Part shown: in pieces, positions 1 to 9,848 of the stretch | Layout of the letters: every line of letters starts with the position of its first letter | Numbering within the stretch: the first letter of the stretch is position 1 | Source of the DNA: Pontibacter rufus | GTDB lineage: Bacteria; Bacteroidota; Bacteroidia; Cytophagales; Hymenobacteraceae | Reading direction: 5' to 3' | DNA: 64,000 nt | NCBI RefSeq assembly: GCF_015694705.1 | Contig: NZ_JADQDR010000007.1 | Location: 1 to 64,000 of the forward strand | Position numbers and translations under genes: made by a program | The notes under the pieces: model-generated | Databases searched by the model: none | What the model was told of the DNA's origin: nothing | The model's input: the letters and a program-made list of their open reading frames with translations, nothing else

Positions 1-2611
1 CCATCTGGTTGAGGTTCTCCTTCAGGTCGAGAATCTCCCCTCTTGCCTCTACCGTAATTTTCTGCGTCAGGTCGCCTCTTGATACGGCTGTTGAAACTTT
101 AGCGATGTCCCGTACCTGTGAGGTCAGGTTATTCGCCATCGTATTTACGTTGTCAGTCAGTTCTTTCCAGGTACCACCCACATTTGGCACCGCTGCCTGT
201 CCTCCGAGCTTTCCTTCTGTGCCTACTTCACGGGCCACACGCGTTACCTCATCGGCAAAAATGTTGAGCGAGTCCACCATCTGGTTGAGGTTCTCCTTCA
301 GGTCGAGAATCTCCCCTCTTGCCTCTACCGTAATTTTCTGCGTCAGGTCGCCTTTGGCTACGGCGGTGGCTACTTTGGCTATACCGCGCACCTGGCCTGT
401 CAGGTTGCTGGCCATCGTATTTACATTGTCGGTCAGCTCTTTCCATACGCCGCCTACATTTGGCACATTGGCCTGTCCGCCCAGTCTGCCTTCCGTACCT
501 ACTTCCAAGGCCACGCGCGTTACTTCGCCGGCAAATATATTCAGGGAATCAACCATGCGGTTGATGTTCTCCTTCAGTTCACCCAGCTCGCCTTTCACAT
601 CCACCGATACTTTCTGCGTCAGATTACCTTTGGCTACGGCAGTGGCGACATCTGCAATGTCCCGCACTTGGCTGGTCAGGTTGCTGGCCATGGTGTTCAC
701 GTTGTCTGTCAGGTCTTTCCAAACCCCGCCCACATTCGGCACCGATGCCTGACCCCCGAGCTTGCCTTCTGTTCCTACCTCACGGGCCACTCTGGTTACC
801 TCGTCTGCAAAGATGTTCAGCGAGTCCACCATCTGGTTCACATTCACCTTCAGCTCGGCCAGCTCACCTTTCACATTCACTGTAATCTTCTGGCTCAGGT
901 CACCTTTTGCTACAGCAGTGGCGACATTGGCAATGTCCCGCACCTGGCTTGTCAGGTTGCTGGCCATGTAGTTTACATTGTCGGTCAGCTCTTTCCAGAT
1001 ACCAGCTACGTTCGGCACATTGGCCTGGCCGCCCAGTATGCCTTCGGTGCCCACCTCACGTGCCACACGCGTTACTTCCGCGCCAAACACATTGAGCCTG
1101 TCCACCATCTCATTTAGTATGTCTTTCAGATCGCCCAGCTCACCTTTCACGTCCACCGATACTTTCTGCGTCAAATCGCCTTTGGCAACCGCAGTAGCTA
1201 CATCTGCAATATCCCGCACCTGACTTGTCAGATTGCTGGTCATCAGGTTCACGTTGTCAGTCAGTTCCTTCCAGGTACCTTCCACTTTTGGCACATTGGC
1301 CTGACCACCCAGCTTACCCTCCGTTCCTACTTCGCGGGCCACCCTGGTTACTTCGCCGGCAAAAACGTTGAGCGAGTCCACCATCTGGTTGATGATGTCC
1401 TTCAACTCGGCTATTTCACCTTTCACATTTACTGTAATCTTTTGTGTCAGGTCGCCTTTCGCCACAGCAGTAGCTACGTTGGCAATGTCGCGCATCTGCG
1501 AGGTCAGATTGCTGGCCATCGTGTTCACGTTATCAGTGAGGTCTTTCCACACCCCGCCTACGTTCGGCACCCTTGCCTGACCTCCGAGCTTGCCTTCGGT
1601 ACCCACCTCACGGGCCACGCGCGTTACCTCATCGGCAAAAATGTTGAGCGAATCCACCATCTGGTTGATATTTTCCTTCAGCTGCGCAAACTCACCCCTT
1701 ACGTCTACCGATACTTTCTGCGTCAGGTCGCCTTTCGCTACAGCAGTAGCGACGTTGGAGATATCCCGCATCTGGCTTGTCAGGTTACTGGCCATGGTGT
1801 TCACGTTATCAGTGAGGTCTTTCCATACCCCTGCTACGTTCGGCACCGATGCCTGCCCGCCCAACTTGCCTTCGGTACCCACCTCCAGCGCCACGCGCGT
1901 TACTTCGCCGGCAAACAGGTTCAGGTTATCGATGGTGCGGTTGATGGTTTCGGCCATGACCTTGAAATCGCCCGAAACCGGAATCTGGAATGTTTCATCC
2001 AGGTTGCCACGTGAGATATTTTTCAACACCTTGCCCACCTCGAGTACCGGCACCGCGATCGAATCAACAAGGCCGTTGATGTTGTTGATCATATCTTTCC
2101 AGAAGCCCGAAGCGTTCTCGGCAGAAGCCCTGGCCTTCAGGTTTCCCTCTACACCGGCTACCTTCGAGATACGCGATACTTCACCGCCCACACCGCCAAT
2201 CATCTCCACCATGGAATTGTAAGCTTCGGCAATCTCCGCAAAAATGTCGTTGTTCTGCTTGGTCAGGCGCACAGAAATGTCCCCTTTCTTGAAGGCATCT
2301 AGGGCGTACAATACTTTGTTCAGCTGTTCGCTGATGTATGCCGGGCTTTGCGGCAAAACCTGCTTCCGGCCGGACTCCTGTGTGCCCGCTGCTGCAGCTC
2401 CATCTTTCACGGCAGCAGATTTCTTACCTATTGCTTCTTTAGAGTTGCCATTGCCGTTTACTGCAAGCGGTGCCGCGGCATCGGTAACAGCGGTTGTAGC
2501 GGCGGGCTGACCCTCCTGCTTTGCCATGGAGGCAGGCTTGTTGTTTTTATCGGCTTCCACATCACTGATGAGCTTGTCTTTGCTCAACTTCAAGTTTTTA
2601 CCTAAGGCCAT
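1..2611 (-). CDS. Multi-HAMP sensor histidine kinase, N-terminal 870 codons (3' end outside the window)
   Basis: The minus strand is open from an ATG at 2609-2611 to the left edge. After a charged, Ala-rich N-terminus of about 85 residues without a membrane segment come a divergent HAMP unit and then at least seven near-identical 92-residue HAMP repeats. The repeat is 276 bp; the conserved GKLGGQA and [13 protein letters not shown] phrases recur near 1860, 1585, 1310, 1033, 757, 481 and 205. Such poly-HAMP arrays are known from soluble hybrid kinases (fungal group III type and bacterial relatives), where the array is thought to pass stress signals to a kinase. Kinase and receiver domains are expected beyond the edge but are not visible. 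The identical repeats make the gene prone to unequal recombination and misassembly. Confidence 0.9.
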   Translation of the reverse strand, partial: MALGKNLKLSKDKLISDVEADKNNKPASMAKQEGQPAATTAVTDAAAPLAVNGNGNSKEAIGKKSAAVKDGAAAAGTQESGRKQVLPQSPAYISEQLNKVLYALDAFKKGDISVRLTKQNNDIFAEIAEAYNSMVEMIGGVGGEVSRISKVAGVEGNLKARASAENASGFWKDMINNINGLVDSIAVPVLEVGKVLKNISRGNLDETFQIPVSGDFKVMAETINRTIDNLNLFAGEVTRVALEVGTEGKLGGQASVPNVAGVWKDLTDNVNTMASNLTSQMRDISNVATAVAKGDLTQKVSVDVRGEFAQLKENINQMVDSLNIFADEVTRVAREVGTEGKLGGQARVPNVGGVWKDLTDNVNTMASNLTSQMRDIANVATAVAKGDLTQKITVNVKGEIAELKDIINQMVDSLNVFAGEVTRVAREVGTEGKLGGQANVPKVEGTWKELTDNVNLMTSNLTSQVRDIADVATAVAKGDLTQKVSVDVKGELGDLKDILNEMVDRLNVFGAEVTRVAREVGTEGILGGQANVPNVAGIWKELTDNVNYMASNLTSQVRDIANVATAVAKGDLSQKITVNVKGELAELKVNVNQMVDSLNIFADEVTRVAREVGTEGKLGGQASVPNVGGVWKDLTDNVNTMASNLTSQVRDIADVATAVAKGNLTQKVSVDVKGELGELKENINRMVDSLNIFAGEVTRVALEVGTEGRLGGQANVPNVGGVWKELTDNVNTMASNLTGQVRGIAKVATAVAKGDLTQKITVEARGEILDLKENLNQMVDSLNIFADEVTRVAREVGTEGKLGGQAAVPNVGGTWKELTDNVNTMANNLTSQVRDIAKVSTAVSRGDLTQKITVEARGEILDLKENLNQM

Positions 2612-2763
2612 ATATGTTCGATTGAGTTGGGTCTTACAATCCTGCGTTACAAGTATAAGCACTCCTTTCGTGGGGCGCCGCGAGCCTGAGCAGGCAATAA
2701 ATCAGTGCAATTTAATCAATTTTCTCCGATGCTTAAAATTGCTTTTGCAACATTTGCTGCAGA

Positions 2764-3510
2764 TCAGGATTCAACAAATTCTTCGGCCAGCGCTTTGTAG
2801 TCTTTTGCCCCATTTGAGGCTGGTTCATAGTCGAGCACACTCTTGCCGAAAGAAGGAGCTTCGGCCAGTTTTACATTGAGGCGAATGTAGCTTCTGAAGA
2901 TTTTTTCCTTCACGTTTTCCTGCAGGTATTCCAGCACTTCCTGGCTTAATTTGCGGCGCACATCAAACATTACTACTACAATGCCTTTTATTTTCAGTTT
3001 AGGATTAAAGGCCTTGCGCACCTTCTGCACAGTACGCATTATCTGGTCGAGGCCCTGGAGGGTCAGCACCTCCATCTGCAAGGGTATCAACACCTCCTGC
3101 GCTGCCGTAAGCGCATTCAGGGTTAGCACGGATAAGGATGGCGGACAATCAATGAGGATATAATCGAAGCCTTTTACCTGTGCGAGTATCTTTTTCAGAA
3201 ACAATTCCCGCTCCGGCTGCTGCACCAGCGAAATTTCAATGTCTACCAGTTCGTTAGAGCCCGGGGCAATCCAGAGTCCGTCTTTCTCAACAATGATGTC
3301 CTGTATACTTTTACTGCCCAGAAAAACCTCTGCCAGCGTATTGTCCGGATCGGAAGCTGCTAAAGAGTAAGACAAGTTACTTTGCGGATCCAAATCCAGC
3401 AGCAGCACTTTGTGGCCCAGCTTGCTCAGGGCGCTGCCCAGGTTGATGGTCGTAGTGGTTTTGCCAGTGCCGCCCTTCTGGTTAATAACAGCAACAGTGA
3501 TTGTTTTCAT
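2764..3510 (-). CDS. ParA/Soj-family ATPase
   Basis: This 248-residue protein starts with the deviant Walker A motif KGGTGKTTTTINLG (residues 11-24). It has the Walker A' DLDPQSN and the Walker B-like DYILIDCPPSLS, which define the ParA/MinD superfamily. Length and motifs fit the short chromosomal ParA class without an N-terminal DNA-binding domain. These dimerise with ATP on the nucleoid to position DNA or protein cargo. No parB follows in the window, and the neighbours are a signalling kinase and a phosphatase, so the cargo cannot be named; chemoreceptor or kinase cluster positioning is possible. The family assignment is firm and the role is not. Confidence 0.9.
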   Translation of the reverse strand: MKTITVAVINQKGGTGKTTTTINLGSALSKLGHKVLLLDLDPQSNLSYSLAASDPDNTLAEVFLGSKSIQDIIVEKDGLWIAPGSNELVDIEISLVQQPERELFLKKILAQVKGFDYILIDCPPSLSVLTLNALTAAQEVLIPLQMEVLTLQGLDQIMRTVQKVRKAFNPKLKIKGIVVVMFDVRRKLSQEVLEYLQENVKEKIFRSYIRLNVKLAEAPSFGKSVLDYEPASNGAKDYKALAEEFVES

Positions 3511-3632
3511 AAAAAGCTTCTGAGGCGAATGCAGGTATAAAGTTGGTTAAACACTAAATTACACAAAAATAGCAGAACCTTTGCTATCAAAAAAGAAGGC
3601 ATTACTTTAGGATAGATTGGTAGCGCAGGCAC

Positions 3633-4139
3633 TCAAGCCTCAAACCTGCTGTTCTCCGCAATATTGTCGCTGCTCAGGGTGCCGGTGGTAGTATGTATAT
3701 CCTGCCACGAAGCCAGGTCCATGCTAATCGCCACAACGGTGGCAGGCTCCAGGTAACTGATATATTTTTCGCTCAGGCTGCGGGCCAGGCGCGTAATGCC
3801 GGGGTTGTGGGCCACCAGCAAGGCCGTGTTTACCTGCTCCGGCAGGGCTGCCAGGCAACGAAGCAGCTGCGTTTCCCGTGCATTATATAAATCCGGATCG
3901 TAGCTGATCTGCTCTTCATCAAAGTATAAACGGGAGGCCAGGATGCGGGCAGTGGCGCTGGCGCGCTGGGCAGGACTTGCTAGCAGGGCGTCTACTTTCC
4001 GGAATTTATCACGTATCCATTGGCCAGTGCGCAGGGCCTGCTGATGGCCATGCGGCGTCAAGGCCCGCTCAAAATCGGGTTGTAAAGGATAAGGGTCTGC
4101 TGTTTCGGCGTGGCGGCAGAGGAGTACAGTTTTTTGCAT
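3633..4139 (-). CDS. SixA-like histidine phosphatase
   Basis: The protein has 168 residues. It carries the phosphohistidine motif LLCRHAET near the N-terminus (RHA in place of RHG, typical of SixA), a second arginine in SPAQRA, and the downstream catalytic histidine in LLVAHNPGITRLA. SixA proteins dephosphorylate phosphohistidine in signalling or phosphotransfer proteins in the cytoplasm. It stands alone between parA and the oppositely oriented topA, and about 160 bp separate the two divergent starts. The substrate is not indicated by the sequence. Confidence 0.85.
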   Translation of the reverse strand: MQKTVLLCRHAETADPYPLQPDFERALTPHGHQQALRTGQWIRDKFRKVDALLASPAQRASATARILASRLYFDEEQISYDPDLYNARETQLLRCLAALPEQVNTALLVAHNPGITRLARSLSEKYISYLEPATVVAISMDLASWQDIHTTTGTLSSDNIAENSRFEA

Positions 4140-4303
4140 ATAAATAGTAAGATGTCCGTATAGCGCAATAAAAATTACTGTAGCTGAACTACTGGTTCAT
4201 TTATTCGTGTTAAACCTATGTTATACGAACGAGGTTGTAATTGTTAGAAAAATTATTGGAACTTTGGGCAAACTTTGACCCCACCTGCCTGTAAAATTAA
4301 AGG

Positions 4304-6739
4304 ATGATAAAAAACTTAATAATAGTAGAGTCGCCTGCCAAGGCCAAAACAATAGAAGGTTATTTAGGAAAAGACTTTGTGGTGAAATCGAGTTTTGGCC
4401 ATGTGCGCGATTTGCCGAAAGGCAATAATGCTATTGACGTGGCGCACGGTTTTAAACCTACTTATGTTGTTTCGGAGGACAAGAAAGAGGTGGTGGCGCA
4501 GTTGCGCAAGCTGGCCAAAGAAGCCGAAACCATCTGGCTTGCTTCGGACGATGACCGCGAAGGGGAAGCCATTTCCTGGCACCTGACTGAAGCGCTGAAC
4601 CTGAATGACAAGCAGACACGCCGCATCGTTTTCCGGGAAATTACCAAAAGCGCTATCCTTAACGCCATCAGCACGCCGCGCGGCATCGACATGGACCTGG
4701 TAAATGCACAGCAGGCACGCCGCATTCTGGATCGCCTCGTGGGCTTCGAGTTATCGCCGGTGTTGTGGAAAAAGATAAAAACAGGCCTTTCAGCCGGGCG
4801 TGTGCAGTCGGTGGCGGTGCGCCTGGTAGTGGAGCGCGAGCGCGAGATCGAGCGCCACAAAGCGACAGCCTCCTTCCGCATCACTGCTAATTTCGATGTG
4901 CAGGGACGTACGCTGGAGGCCGAGTTGCCTACCAAGTATAAAACCGAAGAAGAAGCCCAAGCTTTTTTACAGCAATGCATCGGCGCGGGCTATACTATCG
5001 AGAACCTCGAACAGAAGCCGCTGAAGCGCACGCCTGCCCCGCCGTTTACCACATCCACGCTGCAGCAGGAAGCCAGCCGCAAGTTATACTTTTCCGTGGC
5101 CCAGACCATGACGGTAGCGCAGCGCCTGTACGAGGCAGGTAAAATATCATACATGCGTACCGACTCCGTTAACCTGTCGGAAGAGGCGATACAAGGAGCG
5201 AGCCGTGAAATTCAGACTTCTTTTGGCGAGCGTTTTGTGAAGACACGCCGCTTCAAGACCAAGTCGGCTTCGGCGCAGGAGGCACACGAGGCCATCCGCC
5301 CCACCGATTTCTCCAGGATGGCAGCCAGTGACGACCGCAACGAGCAGCGCCTGTACGAGCTTATCTGGAAGCGCGCCATCGCCTCACAAATGGCTGACGC
5401 CGAGATTGAGAAAACAACGGTTACCATCGGTATTTCTACCCAGCCGGAGCAAAAGCTGCAGGCCACGGGCGAGGTCATCAAGTTTGAAGGTTTCCTGAAA
5501 GTATACATCGAATCCAAGGATGATGAGGAAGACGGCGATGACGAAAATGTGAAAGGGATGCTGCCGCCGCTGAGTATAGGGCAAAGTATAAAACTGCGCC
5601 AGATGCTGGCGACGCAACGCTATACCAGGCCAGCCGCCCGCTACACCGAAGCCAGCCTGGTGAAGAAGCTGGAGGAAATGGGCATCGGCCGTCCGTCTAC
5701 CTACGCGCCGACTATTTCGACTATACAAAAACGCGGCTATGTAGAAAAAGACAACCGCGAAGGCAAAGAAAGGCCATACCAGGTGCTCACACTGAAGAAC
5801 GATGCTATTTCTTCTGAAACAAAAACAGAAATTACGGGCGCAGAAAAAGCCAAGTTGTTCCCGACCGATATGGCCATGGTGGTGAATGACTTTCTGATCG
5901 AGCACTTTCCGAACGTGATCGACTACTCGTTTACGGCGCGCGTGGAGGCAGAATTTGATGAGATTGCCCAGGGGCAGAAAGTATGGGAAGACATGCTGGA
6001 TAATTTCTATGGAAAATTTCATGAGAAGATAGAATCAAGCGAAAGTATAAACAGAGCCGATGTGTCTGGGGCACGTGTACTGGGTACAGATCCGGCAACA
6101 GGCAAAACTGTGCTGGCAAAGCTCGGGCGCTACGGTCCTTTTGTGCAGTTAGGCGAGGAAAATACTGAAACGGGCGAGAAACCCATTTATGCCAGCCTGC
6201 GCAAAGGCCAGTTTATCGAAAGCCTGGGCCTGGAAGAAGCGATGGATTTGTTTAAGCTGCCGCGCATTGTAGGCATGTACGAAGACAAGGAAATGATTGC
6301 CGCTATCGGCAGGTTCGGTCCTTATATCCGGCATGAGGGCAAATTTTACTCGCTGCCTAAAACGCTGGACCCGATGACGCTGACAGCCGAGGAAGCGATA
6401 GAACTTATCAATGCCAAGCGCAAGGCAGATGCAGAGAAGTTAATCAAAAGCTTCCCTGAAAATCCGGATGTGCAGGTACTGAACGGCCGCTACGGGCCCT
6501 ACATTGTAGCTGGCAAAAAGAACGTGAAGATCCCCAAAGGCAAAGAGCCGGAGGAACTCACCCTGCAAGAGTGCCTGGATTTAGCAGAAGCGACGCCTGA
6601 GAAAAAAGGCCGCGGCGGTTTTAAAAAGAAAGCAGAACCAGCTGCGGAGAAAAAGCCCGCCGCCAAAACCAAGGCAGCGCCAAAAGCTAAAGCAGCCGCA
6701 AAAAAAGCACCGCCGAAAAAGAAAACAGCCAGTAAGTAA
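4304..6739 (+). CDS. topA: DNA topoisomerase I (type IA)
   Basis: This 811-residue enzyme relaxes negative supercoils. The TOPRIM domain begins IVESPAKAKTIEGYLG and contains the acidic cluster DDDREGEA. The catalytic tyrosine lies in ISYMRTDS. The C-terminal part has at least three Topo_C repeats, each marked by GRYGP or GRFGP, and no zinc-ribbon cysteine clusters, which is usual in Bacteroidota. The last 50 residues or so are a Lys/Ala/Pro-rich basic tail that probably contacts DNA. The gene is monocistronic and is followed by a strong hairpin at 6862-6911. Confidence 0.97.
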   Translation: MIKNLIIVESPAKAKTIEGYLGKDFVVKSSFGHVRDLPKGNNAIDVAHGFKPTYVVSEDKKEVVAQLRKLAKEAETIWLASDDDREGEAISWHLTEALNLNDKQTRRIVFREITKSAILNAISTPRGIDMDLVNAQQARRILDRLVGFELSPVLWKKIKTGLSAGRVQSVAVRLVVEREREIERHKATASFRITANFDVQGRTLEAELPTKYKTEEEAQAFLQQCIGAGYTIENLEQKPLKRTPAPPFTTSTLQQEASRKLYFSVAQTMTVAQRLYEAGKISYMRTDSVNLSEEAIQGASREIQTSFGERFVKTRRFKTKSASAQEAHEAIRPTDFSRMAASDDRNEQRLYELIWKRAIASQMADAEIEKTTVTIGISTQPEQKLQATGEVIKFEGFLKVYIESKDDEEDGDDENVKGMLPPLSIGQSIKLRQMLATQRYTRPAARYTEASLVKKLEEMGIGRPSTYAPTISTIQKRGYVEKDNREGKERPYQVLTLKNDAISSETKTEITGAEKAKLFPTDMAMVVNDFLIEHFPNVIDYSFTARVEAEFDEIAQGQKVWEDMLDNFYGKFHEKIESSESINRADVSGARVLGTDPATGKTVLAKLGRYGPFVQLGEENTETGEKPIYASLRKGQFIESLGLEEAMDLFKLPRIVGMYEDKEMIAAIGRFGPYIRHEGKFYSLPKTLDPMTLTAEEAIELINAKRKADAEKLIKSFPENPDVQVLNGRYGPYIVAGKKNVKIPKGKEPEELTLQECLDLAEATPEKKGRGGFKKKAEPAAEKKPAAKTKAAPKAKAAAKKAPPKKKTASK

Positions 6740-7204
6740 CAGGAGCCAAGTAGCAGGACGTTAGACATAAGCTTTTTATGTTGATTTATGCCTGACAGCC
6801 AGAGTCTTATACTTGATCATAAGGCACTTGAGCCATATTCTTTTTCCCGTCTAATTACTCAAATAGCAAAAGAGCAAGCCACTCTGTAGAGTGGCTTGCT
6901 CTTTTGCTATTATCCCGTTTTGGCACGATTAGAAGAACATTATTGCTATACTAAAGGCATCGCTTGTAAACTGGTTATACTCAGCCAGCGGTAGCGGTAT
7001 AAGCTTTTATTGTAGCTTTATAAGTTTTTGTTCAGCTATGCTTAATTTAGGATAACAACAGCACCTTGTAACTTAAAGTATAAACTTGCTAGAGTCGAAG
7101 TATCACACTGCAGCCAATGGTGGCAATACTTTATCTTCTGCTATTAAAACAACAGCATGCAGTACTGGGAAATAATAGTCTTATTCTTTTTTATTGCCGC
7201 CATA
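6740..7204. other. Intergenic region between convergent topA and hemA
   Basis: This 465-bp stretch separates the ends of topA and hemA. Apart from the perfect hairpin at 6862-6911 it is AT-rich and contains several copies of the AGTATA/TATACT word. I see no credible coding frame in it. Confidence 0.6.
6862..6911. terminator. Perfect 24-bp hairpin, likely bidirectional terminator
   Basis: The arms 6862-6885 and 6888-6911 are perfect reverse complements with only two bases between them. Runs of A and T sit inside the arms. The hairpin lies 122 bp after the topA stop and in the gap towards the end of hemA, so it could stop transcription from both sides. Confidence 0.75.
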
Positions 7205-8467
7205 CTACGCCATTTCTTTTTCCAGGTCGAACAAAGCGCTCAGGCCTTCCAGCAATGCCTCCGACTCACCGCGCTGACAGGCGGCCTTTAGCTCCAGAGC
7301 CGGCATTTTTACTATTTTGTTCAGAATATTTTTTGTGATAGCCTCCACCAGTTCCTTCTCTTCAGCACCGAGCTTTTTTAGATGCCGTGCAATTTCCTGC
7401 TGCCGGATTTGCTCCAGGCGGTTTTTGAACTGCTGTATAGCCGGCGACATGGCCATCTCCCGCGTCCAGTTCTGAAATTCGGCCACCGCCTCTGCCATAA
7501 TCTGCTGCACCTGCGGAATAGCAGCCAGCCGCATCTCCAGCGCCTCGGTTGTGCGGCCGCGAATGGTGTCGATGTTGTAAACGCTGGTACCGGGCAACTG
7601 CTCCAGTTCGCTGTCGATGCTGCGCGGCATGGAGAGATCTATGAAAAATTTTGGTACCTGCAGGCCCTGCTTCTCCAACTCCTGCCTGCTGATAAAAAAG
7701 CAATCGCCAGGCACAGAGCATATTACGACATCCGCCAGTTTTATCTCCTCCCATACATTTTCCCAGTAAGCCGCTTTTGCGCTGCTTTTCTGTGCCAGTT
7801 CCAGCGCCTTGCGGTGCGTGCGGTTTACGATGGTAATATTATCTATACTTGATTTCCGGAAGTTGTCGCACACATTAGCGCCGATTTCGCCCACACCGAT
7901 CATGAGCACGCGCGGGTTCAGCAGATGATTTGTAAGTTCTTCCACCAGTTCCACCGTGGCATACGACACAGACGCTGCGCCATCGCGGAAAGCTGTTTCG
8001 TTGGCCACTCTTTTGTTGGCATAAAAGACAGTATGCAGCAGCCGGTGCAAAAAAGTCCCGGCCATACCTGCATCCGCCGACCATTGGTAAGCGTTTTTCA
8101 CCTGGTTCATGATTTGCATATCGCCCACCACCTGCGACTCCAGCCCCAGCGCCACCCGGAAAAGATGCTGCACCGCTTCCTCATGATTGGTAATATGCCG
8201 GAAGTATGGCTGTATGCGTTTAGTGGCAATAAATCCCTTTTCGATAGCAAGCAGTTTTACAATTTCGCGCGAGAGGTCTTTCCCGGAAGTATAGTATACT
8301 TCGGTGCGGTTACAGGTAGAAAGCACCAGCACATCCTGCGCTTCCGTAAACTCCCGGATCTTGTCCAGCAGGTTTTTACAGGCTATCTCGTTCAGGGCCA
8401 CTTCTTCGCGAATGGCTATCGGAGCGTTTTTATAGGATAAGGTAAGCGCTTTAAACTGGTTTTGCAT
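7205..8467 (-). CDS. hemA: Glutamyl-tRNA reductase
   Basis: This 420-residue enzyme reduces glutamyl-tRNA to glutamate-1-semialdehyde with NADPH, the first committed step of heme synthesis by the C5 route. The catalytic cysteine is in LSTCNRTEVYY near residue 53. The NADPH domain has GVGEIGANV, and a helical C-terminal dimerisation domain follows. It is placed well for a window full of cytochromes. The promoter carries a Crp/Fnr-type palindrome with the same geometry as the denitrification genes (8491-8556), so heme supply is probably raised together with the respiratory chain. Confidence 0.96.
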   Translation of the reverse strand: MQNQFKALTLSYKNAPIAIREEVALNEIACKNLLDKIREFTEAQDVLVLSTCNRTEVYYTSGKDLSREIVKLLAIEKGFIATKRIQPYFRHITNHEEAVQHLFRVALGLESQVVGDMQIMNQVKNAYQWSADAGMAGTFLHRLLHTVFYANKRVANETAFRDGAASVSYATVELVEELTNHLLNPRVLMIGVGEIGANVCDNFRKSSIDNITIVNRTHRKALELAQKSSAKAAYWENVWEEIKLADVVICSVPGDCFFISRQELEKQGLQVPKFFIDLSMPRSIDSELEQLPGTSVYNIDTIRGRTTEALEMRLAAIPQVQQIMAEAVAEFQNWTREMAMSPAIQQFKNRLEQIRQQEIARHLKKLGAEEKELVEAITKNILNKIVKMPALELKAACQRGESEALLEGLSALFDLEKEMA

Positions 8468-8786
8468 CTTTTACGGGTTACTTTCCAATGCAAATTTCAG
8501 CAAATATGCTGGCAGAAAACATGATAATTGTCAGTTTAGAGGAGGAGAAATGTCAGTCTTGGGTCCAACCACTCTCAATCCCTCCTTATCTAAGGCGGGG
8601 AGCCTGCCTTTGCCAGCATAAAGTATAAATACTATAGTTATTTCTTTCTCTCCACAAAAGGGAAAAAAGCCATAAATACACTTAATAAATAGTATGCCTC
8701 AGTAGTAAACTCCCCTCCTTAGACAAGGAGGGGTTGGGGGTGGTTGGATTGCCGGTACTACGAAGCACACCTCCGACAAATCACTA
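8468..8786. other. Intergenic region with promoter and GC-rich repeat
   Basis: This 319-bp gap holds the hemA promoter (8491-8556). It also carries two inverted, imperfect copies of an intergenic repeat: one near 8562-8607, and one near 8707-8752 with its own CTCCTT-AAGGAG palindrome followed by a G-rich stretch. No coding frame is convincing. Confidence 0.55.
8491..8556 (-). promoter_or_regulatory. hemA promoter with tandem Crp/Fnr-type palindromes
   Basis: On the minus strand the -7 box GAAATTTG (8498-8491) fits (T/G)AnnTTTG. The proximal palindrome ATGATAATTGTCAG (8521-8534, plus-strand reading) starts exactly 36 bp upstream of the box. A weaker copy, AGGA-N6-TCAG (8543-8556), lies a further 22 bp upstream. 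The hemA start is 24 bp downstream of the box. Confidence 0.7.
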
Positions 8787-9848
8787 TTAATTCCGCATCC
8801 GTTTGAGCTTCTCCAGGTTCAGGATCGTGATTTTACTGCCGTGGCTGTCGATGAGTTTTTCATCTTTAAAGTCGGCCAGGGTGCGGATTACGGTTTCTTT
8901 GGAGGCGCCCACGATGCTGGCCAGATCTTCCCTCGAAATAACAACCTGCAACACATCCTGCTGTTCCTGTTTATACTGTTTCTCTACAAAAAGCAGCGCC
9001 TCGGCCACCCGTTTGCGCACCGAGTTGTAGGCCAGCCGCAGCAGGCGTTCCTCTCTTTCGGCTAGGTTATCCGACAGGATTTTGATGAATTTACTGGCCA
9101 CCAAACGGTTGTTGTGCAGCAGCAGGAAAAAGTCTTCTTTGGAGATAGTATAAATATCCGAATCCTCCATCACCATCGCCGATTCGCGGTAGGCTTTTTC
9201 CTCAATCAGATCAAGGTAGCCGATAAAGTCGCCGTCTTTGTACAGGTTGGTGATATACTCGCGGCCCTCTTCATTCGATTTATAGGTTTTTACTTTGCCT
9301 TTGTTCAGGAAGTATAACGCGTTGGGGTAGTTGCCTTCTAAAAACAGCGGCTGTTTCTTTCTAAAATGCTGTAGCTTTTGCTTGTCATATGTCAGCTGGC
9401 TGAGGTTCTCCTGCCCTTTGGCCTCTTGTATAAATTCGTTCAGACTTTCCGCATTTTTCTGGAATCCTGCTTTCAAAGCTTCATTTTTCCGCAGGCGCAT
9501 CTCCACCGCATCCAGCAGTTCCAGGTCGTCAAATGGTTTGATCAGGTAATCATCCGCGCCCAGGTTCATGCCTTTCCGGAAGTCTTCCTTCTCCGACTTG
9601 GCCGTTAAAAATATAAAGGGAATGCCGGCTGTTGCCGGGTTGCTGCCGAGCAGGTGCAGCACACCGTAGCCATCCAGTTGGGGCATCATGATGTCGCAGA
9701 TAATCAGATCGGGCAATTCTTTTTTAGCCAGTTCTACACCTGCTTTGCCATTTGCCGCTTCCAGTATATTATAGTTAGCCAGCGCAAGAATTTCGGCAAT
9801 ATTTTCGCGGATTTCCTGATTGTCTTCTATCAGCAGTATCTTTTTCAT
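8787..9848 (-). CDS. Response regulator fused to a Crp/Fnr-type DNA-binding module
   Basis: The 353-residue protein has a receiver domain at residues 1-120 (LLIEDNQEIREN, phosphorylatable Asp in DLIICDIMMP, Lys in LIKPFDD). A short helical linker follows, then a cyclic-nucleotide-binding-like beta barrel at about 150-265 and a Crp-type winged helix at the C-terminus. The recognition helix has SKETVIRTL, keeping the Glu and Arg that contact the TGA core in Crp and Fnr. No FNR-type cysteine cluster is visible. It overlaps by 4 bp the kinase gene 9845-11077, so the pair is co-translated and the kinase is the likely partner. It is a candidate regulator for the palindromes in this window; this is an inference. 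Confidence 0.88.
   Translation of the reverse strand: MKKILLIEDNQEIRENIAEILALANYNILEAANGKAGVELAKKELPDLIICDIMMPQLDGYGVLHLLGSNPATAGIPFIFLTAKSEKEDFRKGMNLGADDYLIKPFDDLELLDAVEMRLRKNEALKAGFQKNAESLNEFIQEAKGQENLSQLTYDKQKLQHFRKKQPLFLEGNYPNALYFLNKGKVKTYKSNEEGREYITNLYKDGDFIGYLDLIEEKAYRESAMVMEDSDIYTISKEDFFLLLHNNRLVASKFIKILSDNLAEREERLLRLAYNSVRKRVAEALLFVEKQYKQEQQDVLQVVISREDLASIVGASKETVIRTLADFKDEKLIDSHGSKITILNLEKLKRMRN

Noticed and set aside
9-2879. Long plus-strand frames over 1-2.9 kb
   Set aside because: They mirror the repeat structure of the minus-strand multi-HAMP gene and show no domain; they are opposite-frame shadows.
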